A DNA stretch of 64,000 nt from Bettongia penicillata ogilbyi (taxonomy: Eukaryota > Chordata > Mammalia > Diprotodontia > Potoroidae): positions 3,991,919 to 4,055,918 of the forward strand of contig JAJHZJ010000311.1 of NCBI GenBank assembly GCA_023548195.1. The letters run 5' to 3'. The translations under genes were made by a program, and so were the position numbers. This document shows positions 1-10,392 of this stretch, in pieces. The notes beneath the pieces were generated by a model that searched no databases, was not told where the DNA came from, and worked only from the letters and a program-made list of their open reading frames with translations. The number at the start of each line of letters is the position of its first letter. Positions within the stretch are counted from its first letter, which is position 1.

Positions 1-560
1 CTACTCCCCTTCATCACAGCCATCTACCTTTTCACTAATTAACAGTGCCTTAAACCCACTTCCTCTCAGCCTCCTCTAGACTCTGGGAGGAAGGGTCTAA
101 AAAGAAAATTGAGGTCAAGACAGATCTCTGGTTTTCCAGAGATACCCAGAGTTCCTTTCCTTCTCCTACTTCCAGCCCAGAGGAGTAGCTCCAGGTCAAC
201 AGGACATAAGATGAGCAACAATTCCCCTAAAAACCTAGGAAGTAAGGAGAGCAATCTTCAAAACTTCTGGGAGGAAGTGGGATAAGAGACTGGGGCAAAA
301 AGAGATCTTGAACTTCTATTCCTTGTGAAGTTTATTCTAAGCAAGGTGAAACTTTCCAAAGTTCCTGAGGAGATAGGAGCTTTTGTGGGAACAAGGAACA
401 GATGCCACAAATGCCATGTCAGACATGAGGTCTGAAGGTGAGGAGAAAAGGAAAAGTTAATCTAAGCCAAATTTCCCATTGGCCACCCTCTTCCAGCTCT
501 AGGAGAAAAGTGCCAAAGATGGAAGTTTTCAGTGCCAACAGGGACATCTTCACAGTCCTA
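1..560. other. 3' flank of RNF26, no feature recognised
   Basis: Non-coding sequence downstream of the RNF26 poly(A) site. No repeat family, exon or conserved motif was recognised. In human the next gene on this side is convergent C1QTNF5/MFRP (from memory), but no exon of it is visible here. Confidence 0.4.
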
Positions 561-561
561 G

Positions 562-601
562 CCACACACAAAAGCAGAGGGCTGTGGAACAGACTTTTAT
601 T
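562..601 (-). terminator. RNF26: RNF26 poly(A) signal and downstream GU element
   Basis: On the minus strand a canonical AATAAA lies at 601-596. It is followed about 22 bases later by a GU-rich run (ttttgtgtgtgg, 573-562). This is the normal arrangement of a mammalian cleavage/polyadenylation site and puts the transcript end near 575-585. The distance of almost 1 kb from the RNF26 stop codon suits a 3' UTR. Cleavage itself is inferred. Confidence 0.75.
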
Positions 602-1557
602 CAGGAATAAACTTTAACAGTGTAAATGTTCAGGAATATGCTATCAGCCCCTCCCTCCTGAAGTGCCTGGACCCAGAATTCATGTGGAATGTGGAACCTG
701 TGCTCCCCAGAAAGGGGAGAGAGGACTGGTGGGAATATCATTTTCACACATGGAGTTATGGCGATGGGGATATAGGAGCTCTGACTGCTTTCTTCTGGAC
801 TCCCAATGGAGATAGGATGCAAGAGAAACCAAAAGACAAACACTGAAAGAATCTAAGATCATCCTCAGACTCTTTCTTCCCCAGGGGAGCATTAGCCCCA
901 AGTTAGTTTTTGGGTATCAAAGAGGTCATACTGAGAGAGCAGGGGCAAAGACCCCCACATCTCCCTACCCCTGGATCCCCAAGAAGGCAGGAAATGGGCT
1001 GATAGCATAGATCAAAGATCTACAAAAGTCAAAGATCTTCAGCTGCCAAATAAGTAGCAGGTAGATCTGCTCTGGCGGGAAGGGCTTGGTACGGGAGTAA
1101 GATGGGCCAAGATAATAGGCCCTAAAAAGGAAAACCAGAAGCAAGGTCAGGGCTTCTTTGGCCCAACACAAAGCCTGGCATCTGGGCAGGAGCCCAAAGG
1201 GTTGTAGCCTCAGGGGCACTTGCATAGGTGATACAGATGCTCCAGTCCTTACCACCCCTAAAATTTCCTGGTCCTACAAGGCATAAAGAAACTGTCATCA
1301 CCTTTCCCCCTTCCCCCTCTTCTTTCTGACCTAGCTGAAATCTCCCCACTTCTCTGTTGCCTTAACCCTTAGAAGGTGAAGAAAGGGGAATCTTTGTGTC
1401 CTTATGGCTTCAAAGGCTTGGAATGTGAGTCCAGATGGCCTCTGGATCAGTAGGATTACAGGGGCACCCACCTGCTCAGTGGGCAGTGGGAAAGGCAGGA
1501 TGAATCCCCAAAGGAAAAAAAAATATGGTGAGGGGAGTTGGGGTGGGCGCAGAGCCC
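602..1557 (-). other. RNF26: RNF26 3' untranslated region
   Basis: Sequence between the RNF26 stop codon (1558-1560) and the poly(A) signal. It carries no recognisable interspersed repeat and no extended coding frame related to known proteins, as expected for a retained 3' UTR. The extent is inferred from the poly(A) signal. Confidence 0.6.
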
Positions 1558-2879
1558 TCAGAGGTAGACATTGAGGGTCTGCAGGATACCCTGGCGACAC
1601 AGTGGGCAATTTCGCTGATAGACTGGCTGACGTAGCAGAATCTCGGTGCAGGCTTGGCACAGGCAGAGGTGCCGACATGGTAGCAAAAGAACAGTTTTGC
1701 TTTGGTCCTGACAGATGACACATTTCTTCCTTTCCTCTTGTTCCTTCAGCAGTTGCCATGGGTCATGCCAGGTAGTGGCTCCTCCTCATTGAGTCTTTCC
1801 CGGCCCCTAACAGGTCCTACTCGAGCTGCCCCTGTCCCTTCCTCCGGCCGAAACGGAAGCCTGGGCACCGAGTCAGGAGGCTGCTCATGTCCCCGGATTC
1901 TGGCAGGTGGCCCCCTCCTTGGCCCACCCTGGGGGGCCCCAGGGGCTGCTCCTCCTCCTCCTCCTCCACCACCAATGGGCCAGCTTGCCAGTTGCAGACT
2001 CCTGCTCCGTACCCAGCGCCAAGACTCTGAACCTAGTGCCAAGCGAGAGAGTCGTACCACATCCCTACGGAGTCGGTGGTAAGAAGGCAGAGCATGAAGC
2101 TGTTCAGTCGCCCGGACTGCCAGTCTTATGGCAAGATCAGGGTGCAGGATGGTTATCGTCATTGCCAACACCACCACCAGCAACACCAAGCCTGAGAGAT
2201 TAGCTAACATGAAACTGGCTAGAAGACGGGTGCCAGAGGCTAATAACTCCAGCACCAACTGGCAAGGTGTCCAGAGGAGAATTGCCATGGCAACAGCACT
2301 GCTGGAAAGGTGGGCAAAGAAGGCTCCTAATACATCAGTTACCCTCCACAGCGGCCCCATCACCGAGTCCCAGAGGGCCAGTCCGAGGGCAAAGAGGTTC
2401 TGGGTCCCAATGAGGCAGATGTTGACCAGGCTGTTGACCACGTAGGCCGCCAAGCTCATGGCGATGGCGCACACATCACAGGCCTGGCGCAGCAGAGCAT
2501 GGCTGGATGAGACCACGCTCAGGACCCCGCGGTGGACCAGCTCCCTGCCCCTGGTGGCCACGCGCAAGGCCAGGTGGCCCACCACAGTCAGGCTCTCCAG
2601 GCCCGAGCAGCAGCCCCGCAGCAGGGCGCCCACCGCCTGCAGGACCCCGAGGAGCAGGCGGGCCAGGCCTTCCATGACGGCGGCCACCGAGAGCAGCGCC
2701 CCACGGCCCAGGTGCAGGAGGCCTGTCAGGACACTGTGAGGGAGGTTGTAGACGAAGGTCACCATCCAGGTCAGCGCGGCCAGCAGCGAGGACACGAGCA
2801 GGAAGTTGAGGTCCAGCAAGAAGTTGAGCACGTCCAAGGCCAGGCCGATCCCGTTCAACACCAGGTAAAGGGCCTCCAT
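1558..2879 (-). CDS. RNF26: RNF26, RING-type E3 ubiquitin ligase of the ER membrane (single-base frameshift)
   Basis: Polytopic ER-membrane E3 ligase. The family is known to anchor endosomes in the perinuclear cloud through SQSTM1 and to ubiquitinate STING. A single coding exon starts at ATG 2879-2877 with [10 protein letters not shown], matching the human N-terminus. Hydrophobic segments fill residues ~1-250, a cytosolic linker with a nine-glycine run lies at ~300-310, and a C-terminal RING follows. The RING (1722-1597) has Cys387, Cys390, Cys402, His404, Cys408, Cys411, Cys425 and Cys428 and ends with the conserved LQTLNVYL. The N-terminal frame runs 377 codons and stops at 1748-1746; the RING frame is open only below 1785, so one base is missing between 1749 and 1785, probably within 1762-1779. 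With one base restored the protein would be ~440 residues (human 433). Both halves are conserved, so an assembly error is the likeliest cause; a real null allele is possible. Confidence 0.93.
1949..1977 (-). repeat. GGN trinucleotide tract coding poly-Gly in RNF26
   Basis: A run of tcc/acc triplets on the plus strand encodes nine consecutive glycines in the RNF26 linker. The human protein has only two glycines at the same point (from memory). A slippage-prone codon repeat of this kind explains most of the length difference from human. Confidence 0.8.
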
Positions 2880-3166
2880 GGCCGGCGGGGACGCCCCCAC
2901 GGTCAGCTGCTGGGCCCTACGGCAGGGTCGTGACTGAGGAGAGCACGAGTCACAGGACCAGCAAGACACCCAAACACAGGCTGGGGTGAGGGCCGAGCCC
3001 GGGCCGGGCCGGGGCCCGAAGCCGTTCGACGTGAGGGAAGGCGTGGGGGGAGGGAGGGTCCCGGCCCCGAGACTGGGACGGGATGGGGAGCCGCGTGTGA
3101 GGATGCCGCAAGGAGGCTCCTGTCCCCGCCCGGCCCCCTTCCTCCGGGATCGCGACCTCGCGGGAG

Positions 3167-3186
3167 GCGGGGGGGGGGGGGGGGGC
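3167..3186 (+). repeat. Poly-G tract in RNF26 leader/promoter
   Basis: An uninterrupted G run ending at the gcggg at 3187 lies inside the RNF26 5' leader, and would be a C run in the transcript. It is a candidate for polymerase slippage and for G-quadruplex formation on the plus strand. Confidence 0.7.
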
Positions 3187-3268
3187 GGGAGGGAGGGGTG
3201 CGGGAGGCCAGGCGCCCCGCTCTCAAGCACCCCCGGCCGCTGCCACAGCGGCCCCCTCTCCGCTGGAC

Positions 3269-3280
3269 GCCGCCATCTTG
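3269..3280 (-). promoter_or_regulatory. YY1-type element in RNF26 leader
   Basis: Exact CAAGATGGCGGC on the minus strand, in the sense orientation of RNF26. YY1 sites of this form typically sit within a few tens of bases downstream of TATA-less start sites. Occupancy is inferred. Confidence 0.55.
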
Positions 3281-3544
3281 CGCGCGGGGGAGGGGCTGAA
3301 GGCGTGAAACGAAGGTCACAGGAAAAAAAAACCGGCGAATCGGGGCGGCCCAATCACCGGGGCTACCGAGAATTGATTGGCTTATTTGAACGGCGCCCGG
3401 CCGTGTTTACATTCCAAAGGACGAGGCTGGGTCAAGACGAGGCTAGCTCCACCCCCTCCTAAAAATGATTGGTTAAACCACCAAGAGGGCGGGCAGTTCG
3501 GTAGGGACTTCCTACAGAGGCCCAGATTCAGGTTTTAAAGGGAA

Positions 3545-3614
3545 GGGAGCAAGCGTGCGATCACTGCGCTACGGAGTGTGCCCGCCCTCCACGCGCTGTG
3601 TCCCTGAAATGACG
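3545..3614 (+). ncRNA. Possible divergent first exon ending at a consensus splice donor
   Basis: On the plus strand, leading away from RNF26, the CpG-rich sequence ends at ACG|GTAAGT (donor GT at 3615-3616), a near-perfect 5' splice site. A TATA-like tttaaag occurs about 3534-3540. This fits a divergent, probably non-coding, transcript sharing the RNF26 promoter. No acceptor or second exon was identified, so the call is an inference from one splice site and its position. Confidence 0.3.
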
Positions 3615-3616
3615 GT

Positions 3617-3960
3617 AAGTCTTCTGTCCACCCAAAACCGCCACCTTCTTGTCGCGGTGTTCCTGTCTCCCTCTGCTGTCCGAGTGTGTCCCCTCTCTCT
3701 TCGTCCCGAAGTGCTCCCTCTCACGAAGACTTTTTCTGCATCTCTTTATTTACATGGCAGTGCGGTTTAGTGCCCACTTATTGTAAACCGGGATTAGTCA
3801 CCCCGGCACCTCGCCCGGTTTCTGCCACAGGGTCGGCTCGTAATAGATGCTCGTTTAAAACTGACTTTTGTATTAATGGGGTTACGTTCATTATTTCCCT
3901 GCTTTTGAACCCATTCCTGGTAGCCGCTTGGTCATATGAATTCATACTGGTAGGGTTGGG
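3617..3960. other. No feature recognised
   Basis: The transition from CpG island to AT-rich flank. No coding frame, repeat family or RNA gene was recognised. Confidence 0.3.
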
Positions 3961-3962
<2 letters not shown>

Positions 3963-4018
<56 letters not shown>

Positions 4019-4032
4019 TGTATGTATATATA
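3963..4032. repeat. Compound microsatellite (AT)n(GTAT)n
   Basis: About 15 AT dinucleotides run directly into about eight GTAT tetranucleotides and end in tatata. Likely length-polymorphic. Open frames crossing it are artefacts of the repeat. Confidence 0.95.
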
Positions 4033-4039
4033 ATTTTTT

Positions 4040-4380
4040 GCAATAATTGTTAATATGACGACATCTCCAAATGATTCGTGATGGAAAATGCTATCCACAT
4101 CCAGAAAAAAATTATGGAGTCTAAATGCTGATGGAAGCGTACTATTTGCTTGCTGTCTTTTTTGTTTGTAATTTCTCCTGGTTTCTCCCATTGATTATAA
4201 TTCTTCTTAACAGTATGATTGATGTGAAAATGTTTAATGTGAATATATATGTAGAGCCTTATCAAATTGCACGTGATCTTGGGGTGTGGGAGGGAAAGGA
4301 TGGAGAGAATATTTGGAACTCAAAATCTTATGGAAGTGAATGGTGAAAACGAAAAATAAATAAATATTTTAAAATGTCAC
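4040..4380 (+). mobile_element. L1 3' end fragment
   Basis: Matches the L1 3' UTR seen better preserved at 25430-25710 and 35050-35340: atccacatccagaaaaaa, then the ttctcatggtttctccca-like stretch, then the gtgtttaatgtgaat-like segment and a final AT-rich tail ending in aaataaataaat. No coding capacity remains. Confidence 0.8.
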
Positions 4381-4700
4381 TTTGAAAAAATAATTGTTCG
4401 TTTTTTTAGTCAATTTTGATCAGTACCATGTTCCAGCTCTGCATCTCTGTCTTCCCCCACCTTCTGTGTCCCTCCATCTTCTACCACCATCCACGATGTT
4501 TTCCATTAATTCTAGCATCTTTTTGACTTATCCATCGTAGTCTTTCTTGACCAGAGTAAAATCACACCAGGTAGGTTTAAAATTGGGTCAGCATTCTTTG
4601 CAAAAAAAGACTTCTGGCATCTCCTTTGCAAGTTGCAGTGTTCAGAAGTCCAGCTGCTTTTTTTTAACTTGTAAATTGGAAGGAATAGGTAGATTTCCAA
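4381..4700. other. No feature recognised
   Basis: AT-rich non-coding sequence without a recognised family. Confidence 0.3.
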
Positions 4701-4709
4701 ATACCTGTC

Positions 4710-5255
4710 CATCGATCAATAAACATTTTTATGTTATATGCCTATGTGACAGGAATTGTGTTGGAAATACAAAAAGAAGTCAATGAGAGTACCTGCCTTG
4801 AAAGAGCTTATAATCTAATGGGGAAGATAACATAATAAATATATGTAAAGCAAACGATAAACAAGATAAATTGGAAATAATTAAAAGAGGGAAAGCACTG
4901 GAATTAAGAGGGGTAGGGAAAGCTTCCTGTATAAGGTGGGATTTAGTTAGGGAGGTCAGTAGTCTGATTAGAGAAGGAGAGGTTCCAGACATGAGAGACA
5001 GAGAAAATGACTGGAAATGAGAGATAGAGTATCTTGTTCATGGAACAGCCAGGAGATCATAGTCACTGGATAGAGAAGTACATTAGGTAAGGTATAAGAA
5101 TGTAGGAGGGAGCTAAGTTATGAAGGGACTTTGAATGTCAAACAGAGGATTTTCTGTTTGCTCCTGGAGAAAATAGGAAGCCACTGGAGTTTATGGAGTG
5201 GGGCCTGAGGGTGTGTGATGTGATCAAACCTGCATTTTAAGAATCATTTCAGTGC
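4710..5255 (-). mobile_element. CR1/L2-clade LINE, 3' portion
   Basis: Reads on the plus strand as the antisense of the widespread CR1/L2-type 3' end: aataaacattttt and gctgctaag-like 3' tail at the left, then the antisense of the ORF C-terminus (aggattttctgtttgctcctggag, ctggagtttatggagtgggg). Heavily mutated and inactive. Confidence 0.7.
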
Positions 5256-5289
5256 TCTCACCTACTTGATGAAACCTCAGCTTGTTTTA

Positions 5290-5470
5290 CTCCCTGTTGT
5301 TAGTCATTCTTTCTCAAAGAGGACCATGACATCAAGAAGGTGATGCCAGGACTTGCAAATGAATTGATTTTAAGTGAGGCAAGACTGTGCAAAATTACCA
5401 GCCTCACTTCCTCCTCCAGAGCCATCAGGGTTCAGTGGTGAGACATAGATCAGGACTACTGGAGAGGGCC
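5290..5470 (-). mobile_element. RTE-derived SINE
   Basis: Carries ctcaaagaggaccatgacatc and the downstream cctcacttcctcctccagagccat. It is the reverse complement of the element at 30530-30705. SINEs of this kind share their 3' end with RTE LINEs, which occur next to it here. Confidence 0.65.
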
Positions 5471-5689
5471 CCCTTTGTTGCCCATTCTTTTGTCTTATCC
5501 CCAAATCAATCCCATGTTCTTTAGTCTCCTCTATTACTGTGTTCCTCAGTCTCCAACTCTGTTTCTCAGCCTCCCTTCCTGAATTCCAAGTCCCTCAGTC
5601 TCCCCCCCATATCTATGTATTTCACTCTCCCCCAGTTATTATTATGCTGTATCATTTAATAACTAATATTACTCTGTGGTTGTTGTGTG

Positions 5690-6470
5690 TTCATTATTTT
5701 AGAGTCAAGTTTCAATGTGTCCAACTAGGACTGATCAGACCAATGTGAGCTTCGAATGCTCTAGCACAGATCAGGCACAGAGAATCCATGTGAACATTTG
5801 TATTCTCTAAATTTGTGCACCTCCAGTTTCCTTTGAGCTGTTTCAATTCTCCTTTGCTCATAGAGCACAGCACCTTCTCTGATGTGGGCACGCCATGCTG
5901 ACTGGTCCTGTGCCAGTATCTCCCATGTCACACAATCATTTCCAGAGTTTTTAAGAGAGACCTTGAGAGTGTCTTTGCATTGATTCTTTTGACCACCATG
6001 TGAGTGCTTGCCCTGTGTGAGTTCTCCATAAAACTTTTTGCAAGTGTATGTTTGGCATTTGAACAACATGGCAAGTCCATCAGAGTTGCCCTCTCTGAAG
6101 CAGAGTTTGAATGCTTGGCAATTTATTTGGAGAAAGGACCTCAGTGTCTGCTACTTTATCCTGCCAGGTGATCTTCAGAATCTTCCTAAGACAGTTCAAA
6201 TGGAAGTGATTCCATTTCCTGTCATGGCACTGGTATACTCTCCGGATTTCACAGGCATACAACAATGAGGTCAGCACAATGGCTCTGTAGATCTTCAGTT
6301 TAGTAGTCAGTCTAATACCTCTTCTCTCCTACACTTTCCTTTCGGAGCCTCCCAAACACTGAGCTAGCTCTAGCAATGCATGTGTCAACTCCAGTACATC
6401 CCTGGAAAGTACACTGCCAAGGTGATTGAGCTTATCCACAGCATTCAAAACTTCTTCATTTGCTGTAACT
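5690..6470 (-). mobile_element. RTE-type LINE, ORF C-terminal region (decayed)
   Basis: Minus-strand translation gives consecutive RTE pieces in more than one frame: a LKIYRAIVLTSLLYACE-like segment, then HDRKWNHFHLNCLRKILKIT followed by WQDKVADTEVL, then a GHVVQMPN-like segment. These match the post-reverse-transcriptase part of RTE/BovB-clade proteins. Stops and frameshifts break it, so it is a dead copy. The left boundary holds the same 3' terminal sequence as the fragment at 12185-12500. Confidence 0.75.
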
Positions 6471-7503
6471 GGGGGATTTCTGGTTCCGGAAACCAAGATA
6501 GCAGAGTGATCAGTAATTGCTATCTTCCTCCCCCTGTTAACCTTAAAGAGCCTGGAGAATATCTCCCTGGGAAAAACCCTGGAAGAGTGGGAGCAGCAGA
6601 AGGGACTTTTAGCCCATGAGGCTAAAAAGTTTGCTAAGGAGGGTTCCTCTTGCTGTGGCTGAAGGGGACCAGTGCAGGATCAGAGCTGTTCCAGACAGCC
6701 CCACCTTCACAAACTGGGAGAAGATCCTGAGCCCCAGGGGGGCAAAGGCAGCAACTGCCAGCACCAGGACCCCAGGCATGCCTCAGCAACCCAGAGGAAT
6801 CAGGAAGACACTAGCACAGATGGGATCACCAACCGCTGAGCTTGCCTGTGCTCTAGCTCAGCAGAGGAGACCTCCTGTGGCCAAACCACCCCTCTCCCAC
6901 ACTTAACAAGCTAGCTCCAGGGTAACTGCAAAAAGAAACCCAGGGAAACCCAAAAAGACCTCACCTGGCCACTGCTTTCCAACACCAGCCAGCTCAGCAC
7001 CACATAAGCTGCAGCATTTTAGCTTCTAGCTGAAAGAACCAGAGGCTGCAACACACAAAAGCCTCAAGTTTTAGGCACAAGAACTAGGAGACAGCTCCCT
7101 GTCCCCAGATACAGAAATCTACTTTAAAAGCCAGACACAGGGTTATCATGAGTAAGAAGCAAAGCAGAAAAGACCATAAAATCTTTCTATGGGCACAAGG
7201 ACCAAAACACAAATACCAAAGAGGTCAGCATTGAGACTGTACTCCCATCTGAAATTTCAGAAGGGAATATGAACTGGTCTGAAGCACAAAGAGCCTTCTT
7301 GGAAGAGCTCAGGAAGGATTTTAAAACTCAAATTAGAGAAATAGAAGAAAAACTGATCAATGACTTAAAAAATATGAAAAAAGAAATCACAGGAAAATTT
7401 AAGACAGTTGGACAAATGGAAAAGGAAGTACAAAACCTAACTGGAGAAGATAATTCCTTAAAAGGAATAATTGGACAGATGGAAAAGGAGATGCAAAAGT
7501 TAA

Positions 7504-7520
7504 CTGAAGAAAACAGTTTG
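7504..7520 (+). repeat. Left target-site duplication of nested L1 piece
   Basis: ctgaagaaaacagtttg, repeated with one mismatch at 8482-8498 (ctgaagaaaacaatttg). The host ORF1 reads continuously (LTEENSL) if one copy and the insert are removed. Confidence 0.8.
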
Positions 7521-8481
7521 GACCCCTTTTTCCAATTGAGTTAGCCTCTTTTTAAAGCTGTTATTTTCCTCAGCATTTTCTTGGTTCTCCTTTAGTAAGC
7601 TGCTAACTTGTCTTTTTAAGGGTCTTCTATTGCCTGAGTTCAATTTAAGTTCCCTTTGGAGGCCCTGGAGGCAGAGGCCTTGACTTCTTCTGACAGTATG
7701 CCTTGTTCTTCCTTATCTGAAAGGATTGGGGGAGATCTGTTGGGGATCTGTTCCCCAAGAAAGTAACCTTCCATGGTCTTATTTTTTTTTCCCTTTTTTG
7801 GGCATTTTCCCAACCAGTTACTTGACTTCTGAGTTTCCTCTCCACAACCACCTCACCTCCAGTTCCACCAAGCCAGCACTGGGGGCTGAGATTCAGATGA
7901 ACTGCTCCAAAGTCTCAGGGGTTTTAGGCGGGGGCAGGGCTGCTATTCAGTGTGAGATTAAGATCAGCTACTCAAGAGGGGCAGGGCCACCACACAGGAT
8001 TCAGTTCCCTCAGGGGGTTTGCAATGAGACCTTCGACAATGGATGAGGGGTACTGCCTGCTTTGGGAGCCCTGTCTGCTGCTGCTTCTACTGCTGCCTCC
8101 TGAGAAGGTCTGAGTTATGGGGACACCCTGCTCCCTTCTCGACCAGCTGAAAAGACCCTGTCACTGACCTTTGGTGCCTGTGGGTTGAGGGATCTGCGGT
8201 GCCACTGGAGATTCTGTCCCTGAAGCCTTCTCGGATGTACTTCTTTCGGTGCCCTGTGACCAAGGCAGGGCTGGGCTCTGCTCCACATCCAGTGCACGAC
8301 AGACCTTTCCTGTAAGTCTTTCAGGTTTCTCTAGGATAGCAATCTCCTCCACTCCGTTGTTCTGTGGCTTCTGCTGCTCTAGAATTTGTTGAAAGTTCTT
8401 CTTCACAGGTATTTTATGGGCCGTGCGGTAAGAGCTAGCATATGTACATCTTTTTTCTCCACCATCTTGGCTCCCTCCCCT
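7521..8481 (-). mobile_element. Nested L1-family 5' segment inserted in an L1 ORF1
   Basis: On the minus strand it starts at 8481 with an intact L1-type 5' end (gagccaagatggtggag) and runs through the 5' UTR into the N-terminal coding part of ORF1, ending at 7521. It matches the half-L1 at 44000-45050. It is flanked by a 17-base duplication with one mismatch. It has no ORF1 C-terminus, 3' UTR or poly(A), which is unusual for an L1 insertion. Confidence 0.8.
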
Positions 8482-8498
8482 CTGAAGAAAACAATTTG
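8482..8498 (+). repeat. Right target-site duplication of nested L1 piece
   Basis: Second copy of the 17-base duplication described at 7504-7520. Confidence 0.8.
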
Positions 8499-10392
8499 AT
8501 AAAAAAATAGAATTGGGCAAGTAGAAGCTAATGAATCTATGAGACATCAAGAATCAGCCAAACAGAATCTAAAGAATGAAAAGATAGAAGAAAATGTAAA
8601 ATATGTAATTGGAAAAACAACTGGAAAATAGATCCAGGAGAGAAAATCTAAGGATTATTAGTCTACCAGCCATGATGAAAAAAAGAGCCTGGACAATATC
8701 ATCCAAGAAATCATCAAGGAAATTGCCCAGAAGTCCTAGACCCAGAGGGCAAAATAGTCATCGAAAGAATCCACTGTTCACCTCCTGAAAGGGACCCCAA
8801 ATTAAAAACATCAAGGAATATTGTTGCCAAATTCCAGAACCATCAAGTGAAAGAGAAAATACTGTAGGCAGCCAGAAAGAAACAATTCAAATATTGAGGA
8901 GCTATAGTCAGGATCATACAGGACCTTGCAGCTTCTACATTAAAAGATTGGAAGGATTAGAATATAATATTCCATAAGGCAAAGGAGCTGGGACTACAAC
9001 CAAGTATTAATTACCCAGCAAAGTTCAGCATAATATTTCAGGCAATATATTCAATGAAATAAGGGATTTCCAGATCTTCCTGATGAAAAGACCAGAACTC
9101 AATAGAAAATTTGATCTTCCAACACAGGTCTCAAGAGAGGCATAAAAAGGTAAATGGGGAAAAAAAACAACTTGTTACACAATATGGGCAAACTTTACAT
9201 CCCTATAAAGAAAGATGATACTTGTTAATCTTGAGAATTGTATATTTATTATGATTTCATAATTAATGGGATATACATAGATAGAGGGAGTGGGTGTAAA
9301 TTAAATGATGTGATGATAACAAATGTGATTTAAGGGTGCAAAGGGATTGTAATGGGAGATATGAAAAGGAGGAGGCAGAAAAAATAAATTCCATCACAGG
9401 AAGAGGCACAAAAATATATTACCGTAAAGGGAAAGAGGGGAGGAAGATGAGTATTATTTGAGAGGTACTCTCATCTGATTGGATTCAAGGAGGGTACAAC
9501 AAACTCAGCTGAGTATAGAAATACAATTAGCTCTATAGGCAGTAGGAGGGGAAGAGGGAAAGAAAAGGGAGGGAAGAAGTAGTAAGGGAAAAGGGAATTA
9601 AAAGGGAGGGGGGCTGAAAGAAGGGAGGGGAGACTGAAATAGGTGGTGGTCAAAAAATAAAACTATTGTGGAGGAGAAGGGAGAACTAAAAGCATATACA
9701 AGGGGAAAGGGGATGAAGGGAAAGACACAGATAGTCATCATAACTGTGAATGTGAATGGGATGAACTTTCCCATAAAACAGAAACATAGCAGAAGGGATT
9801 AAAAATATGTTGTTTACAATAAACACATTTGAAATGGGGGGCATACACACATGGTAAAGGTAAAAGGTTGGAGCAGAATATATTGTGCTTCAGATGATGT
9901 AAAAATAGCAGGGGTAGCAATCCTAATCAAAGGCAAAGCAAAAGTAGGAATACATATAATCAAAAGAGATAAGGAAGGAAACTATATCCTGCTAAAAGAC
10001 ACCATAGACAATGAAGCAATTTCATTATTAAACATATGCTCCAAGTGGTATAGCATCCAGATTCTTAGAGAAGAATATAAGGGAATTACAGGAAGAAACA
10101 GACAGCAAAACTATACTAGAGGGGAACCTCAACCTCCCCCTCTCTGAACTTGATAAATCTAACCTCAAAATAAGAAGTTAAGGAGGTGAATAGAACTCTG
10201 CATGAAGTAGATATGATAGATCTCTGGAGAAAACTGAATAGGGATAGAAAGGAATATACCTTTTTCTCAGCGGTACATGGCACATATACAAAAATTGACC
10301 ATGTACTAGGGTATAAAAACCTCACAATCCAGTGCAGAAAGACAGAGATAGTCAATGCATTCTTCTCAGATACAATGCAGTAACACTTATAT

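Larger units (their letters stand above)
2880..3610. promoter_or_regulatory. RNF26: CpG-island promoter of RNF26, probably bidirectional
   Basis: Very GC-rich, CpG-dense sequence directly upstream of the RNF26 start codon, in contrast to the AT-rich flank. It holds three CCAAT boxes: 3350-3354 on the plus strand, 3376-3380 and 3468-3472 as ATTGG. A YY1-type element at 3269-3280 reads CAAGATGGCGGC on the minus strand, the orientation usual just downstream of housekeeping start sites. No TATA box faces RNF26. The layout suggests RNF26 starts near 3280-3340, with a CCAAT cluster able to fire in both directions. Confidence 0.75.
6478..10392 (+). mobile_element. L1 LINE: 5' UTR, ORF1 and ORF2 endonuclease part (interrupted)
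   Basis: Starts with an L1-like 5' end (aaccaagatagcagagtg). ORF1 begins near 7149 and has a coiled coil of QMEKEVQNL-type repeats (7269-7520). It resumes at 8499 with the RNA-binding region (IVIERIHCSPPERDP, NIVAKFQ). After a purine-rich spacer, ORF2 starts near 9725 (ITVNVNGMNFPIKQ) and shows the apurinic endonuclease block (LDKSNLKI, EYTFFSAVHGTYTKIDHVLG) before being cut off at ~10390. Stops occur in both ORFs, so it is a dead copy. Another L1 piece lies inside ORF1 at 7521-8481. Confidence 0.85.

Noticed and set aside
2880..3353. In-frame N-terminal extension of RNF26 (158 extra residues)
   Set aside because: The sequence is a low-complexity CpG island with Gly/Pro/Arg-rich translation and no homology; the conserved protein begins at the ATG at 2879.
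3686..4191. Open frames across the AT/GTAT microsatellite
   Set aside because: Produced by a stop-poor tandem repeat (YIYIYI, YVCMYV); no domain or homology.
5761..6277. Minus-strand frames as host exons
   Set aside because: RTE LINE protein remnants with frameshifts.
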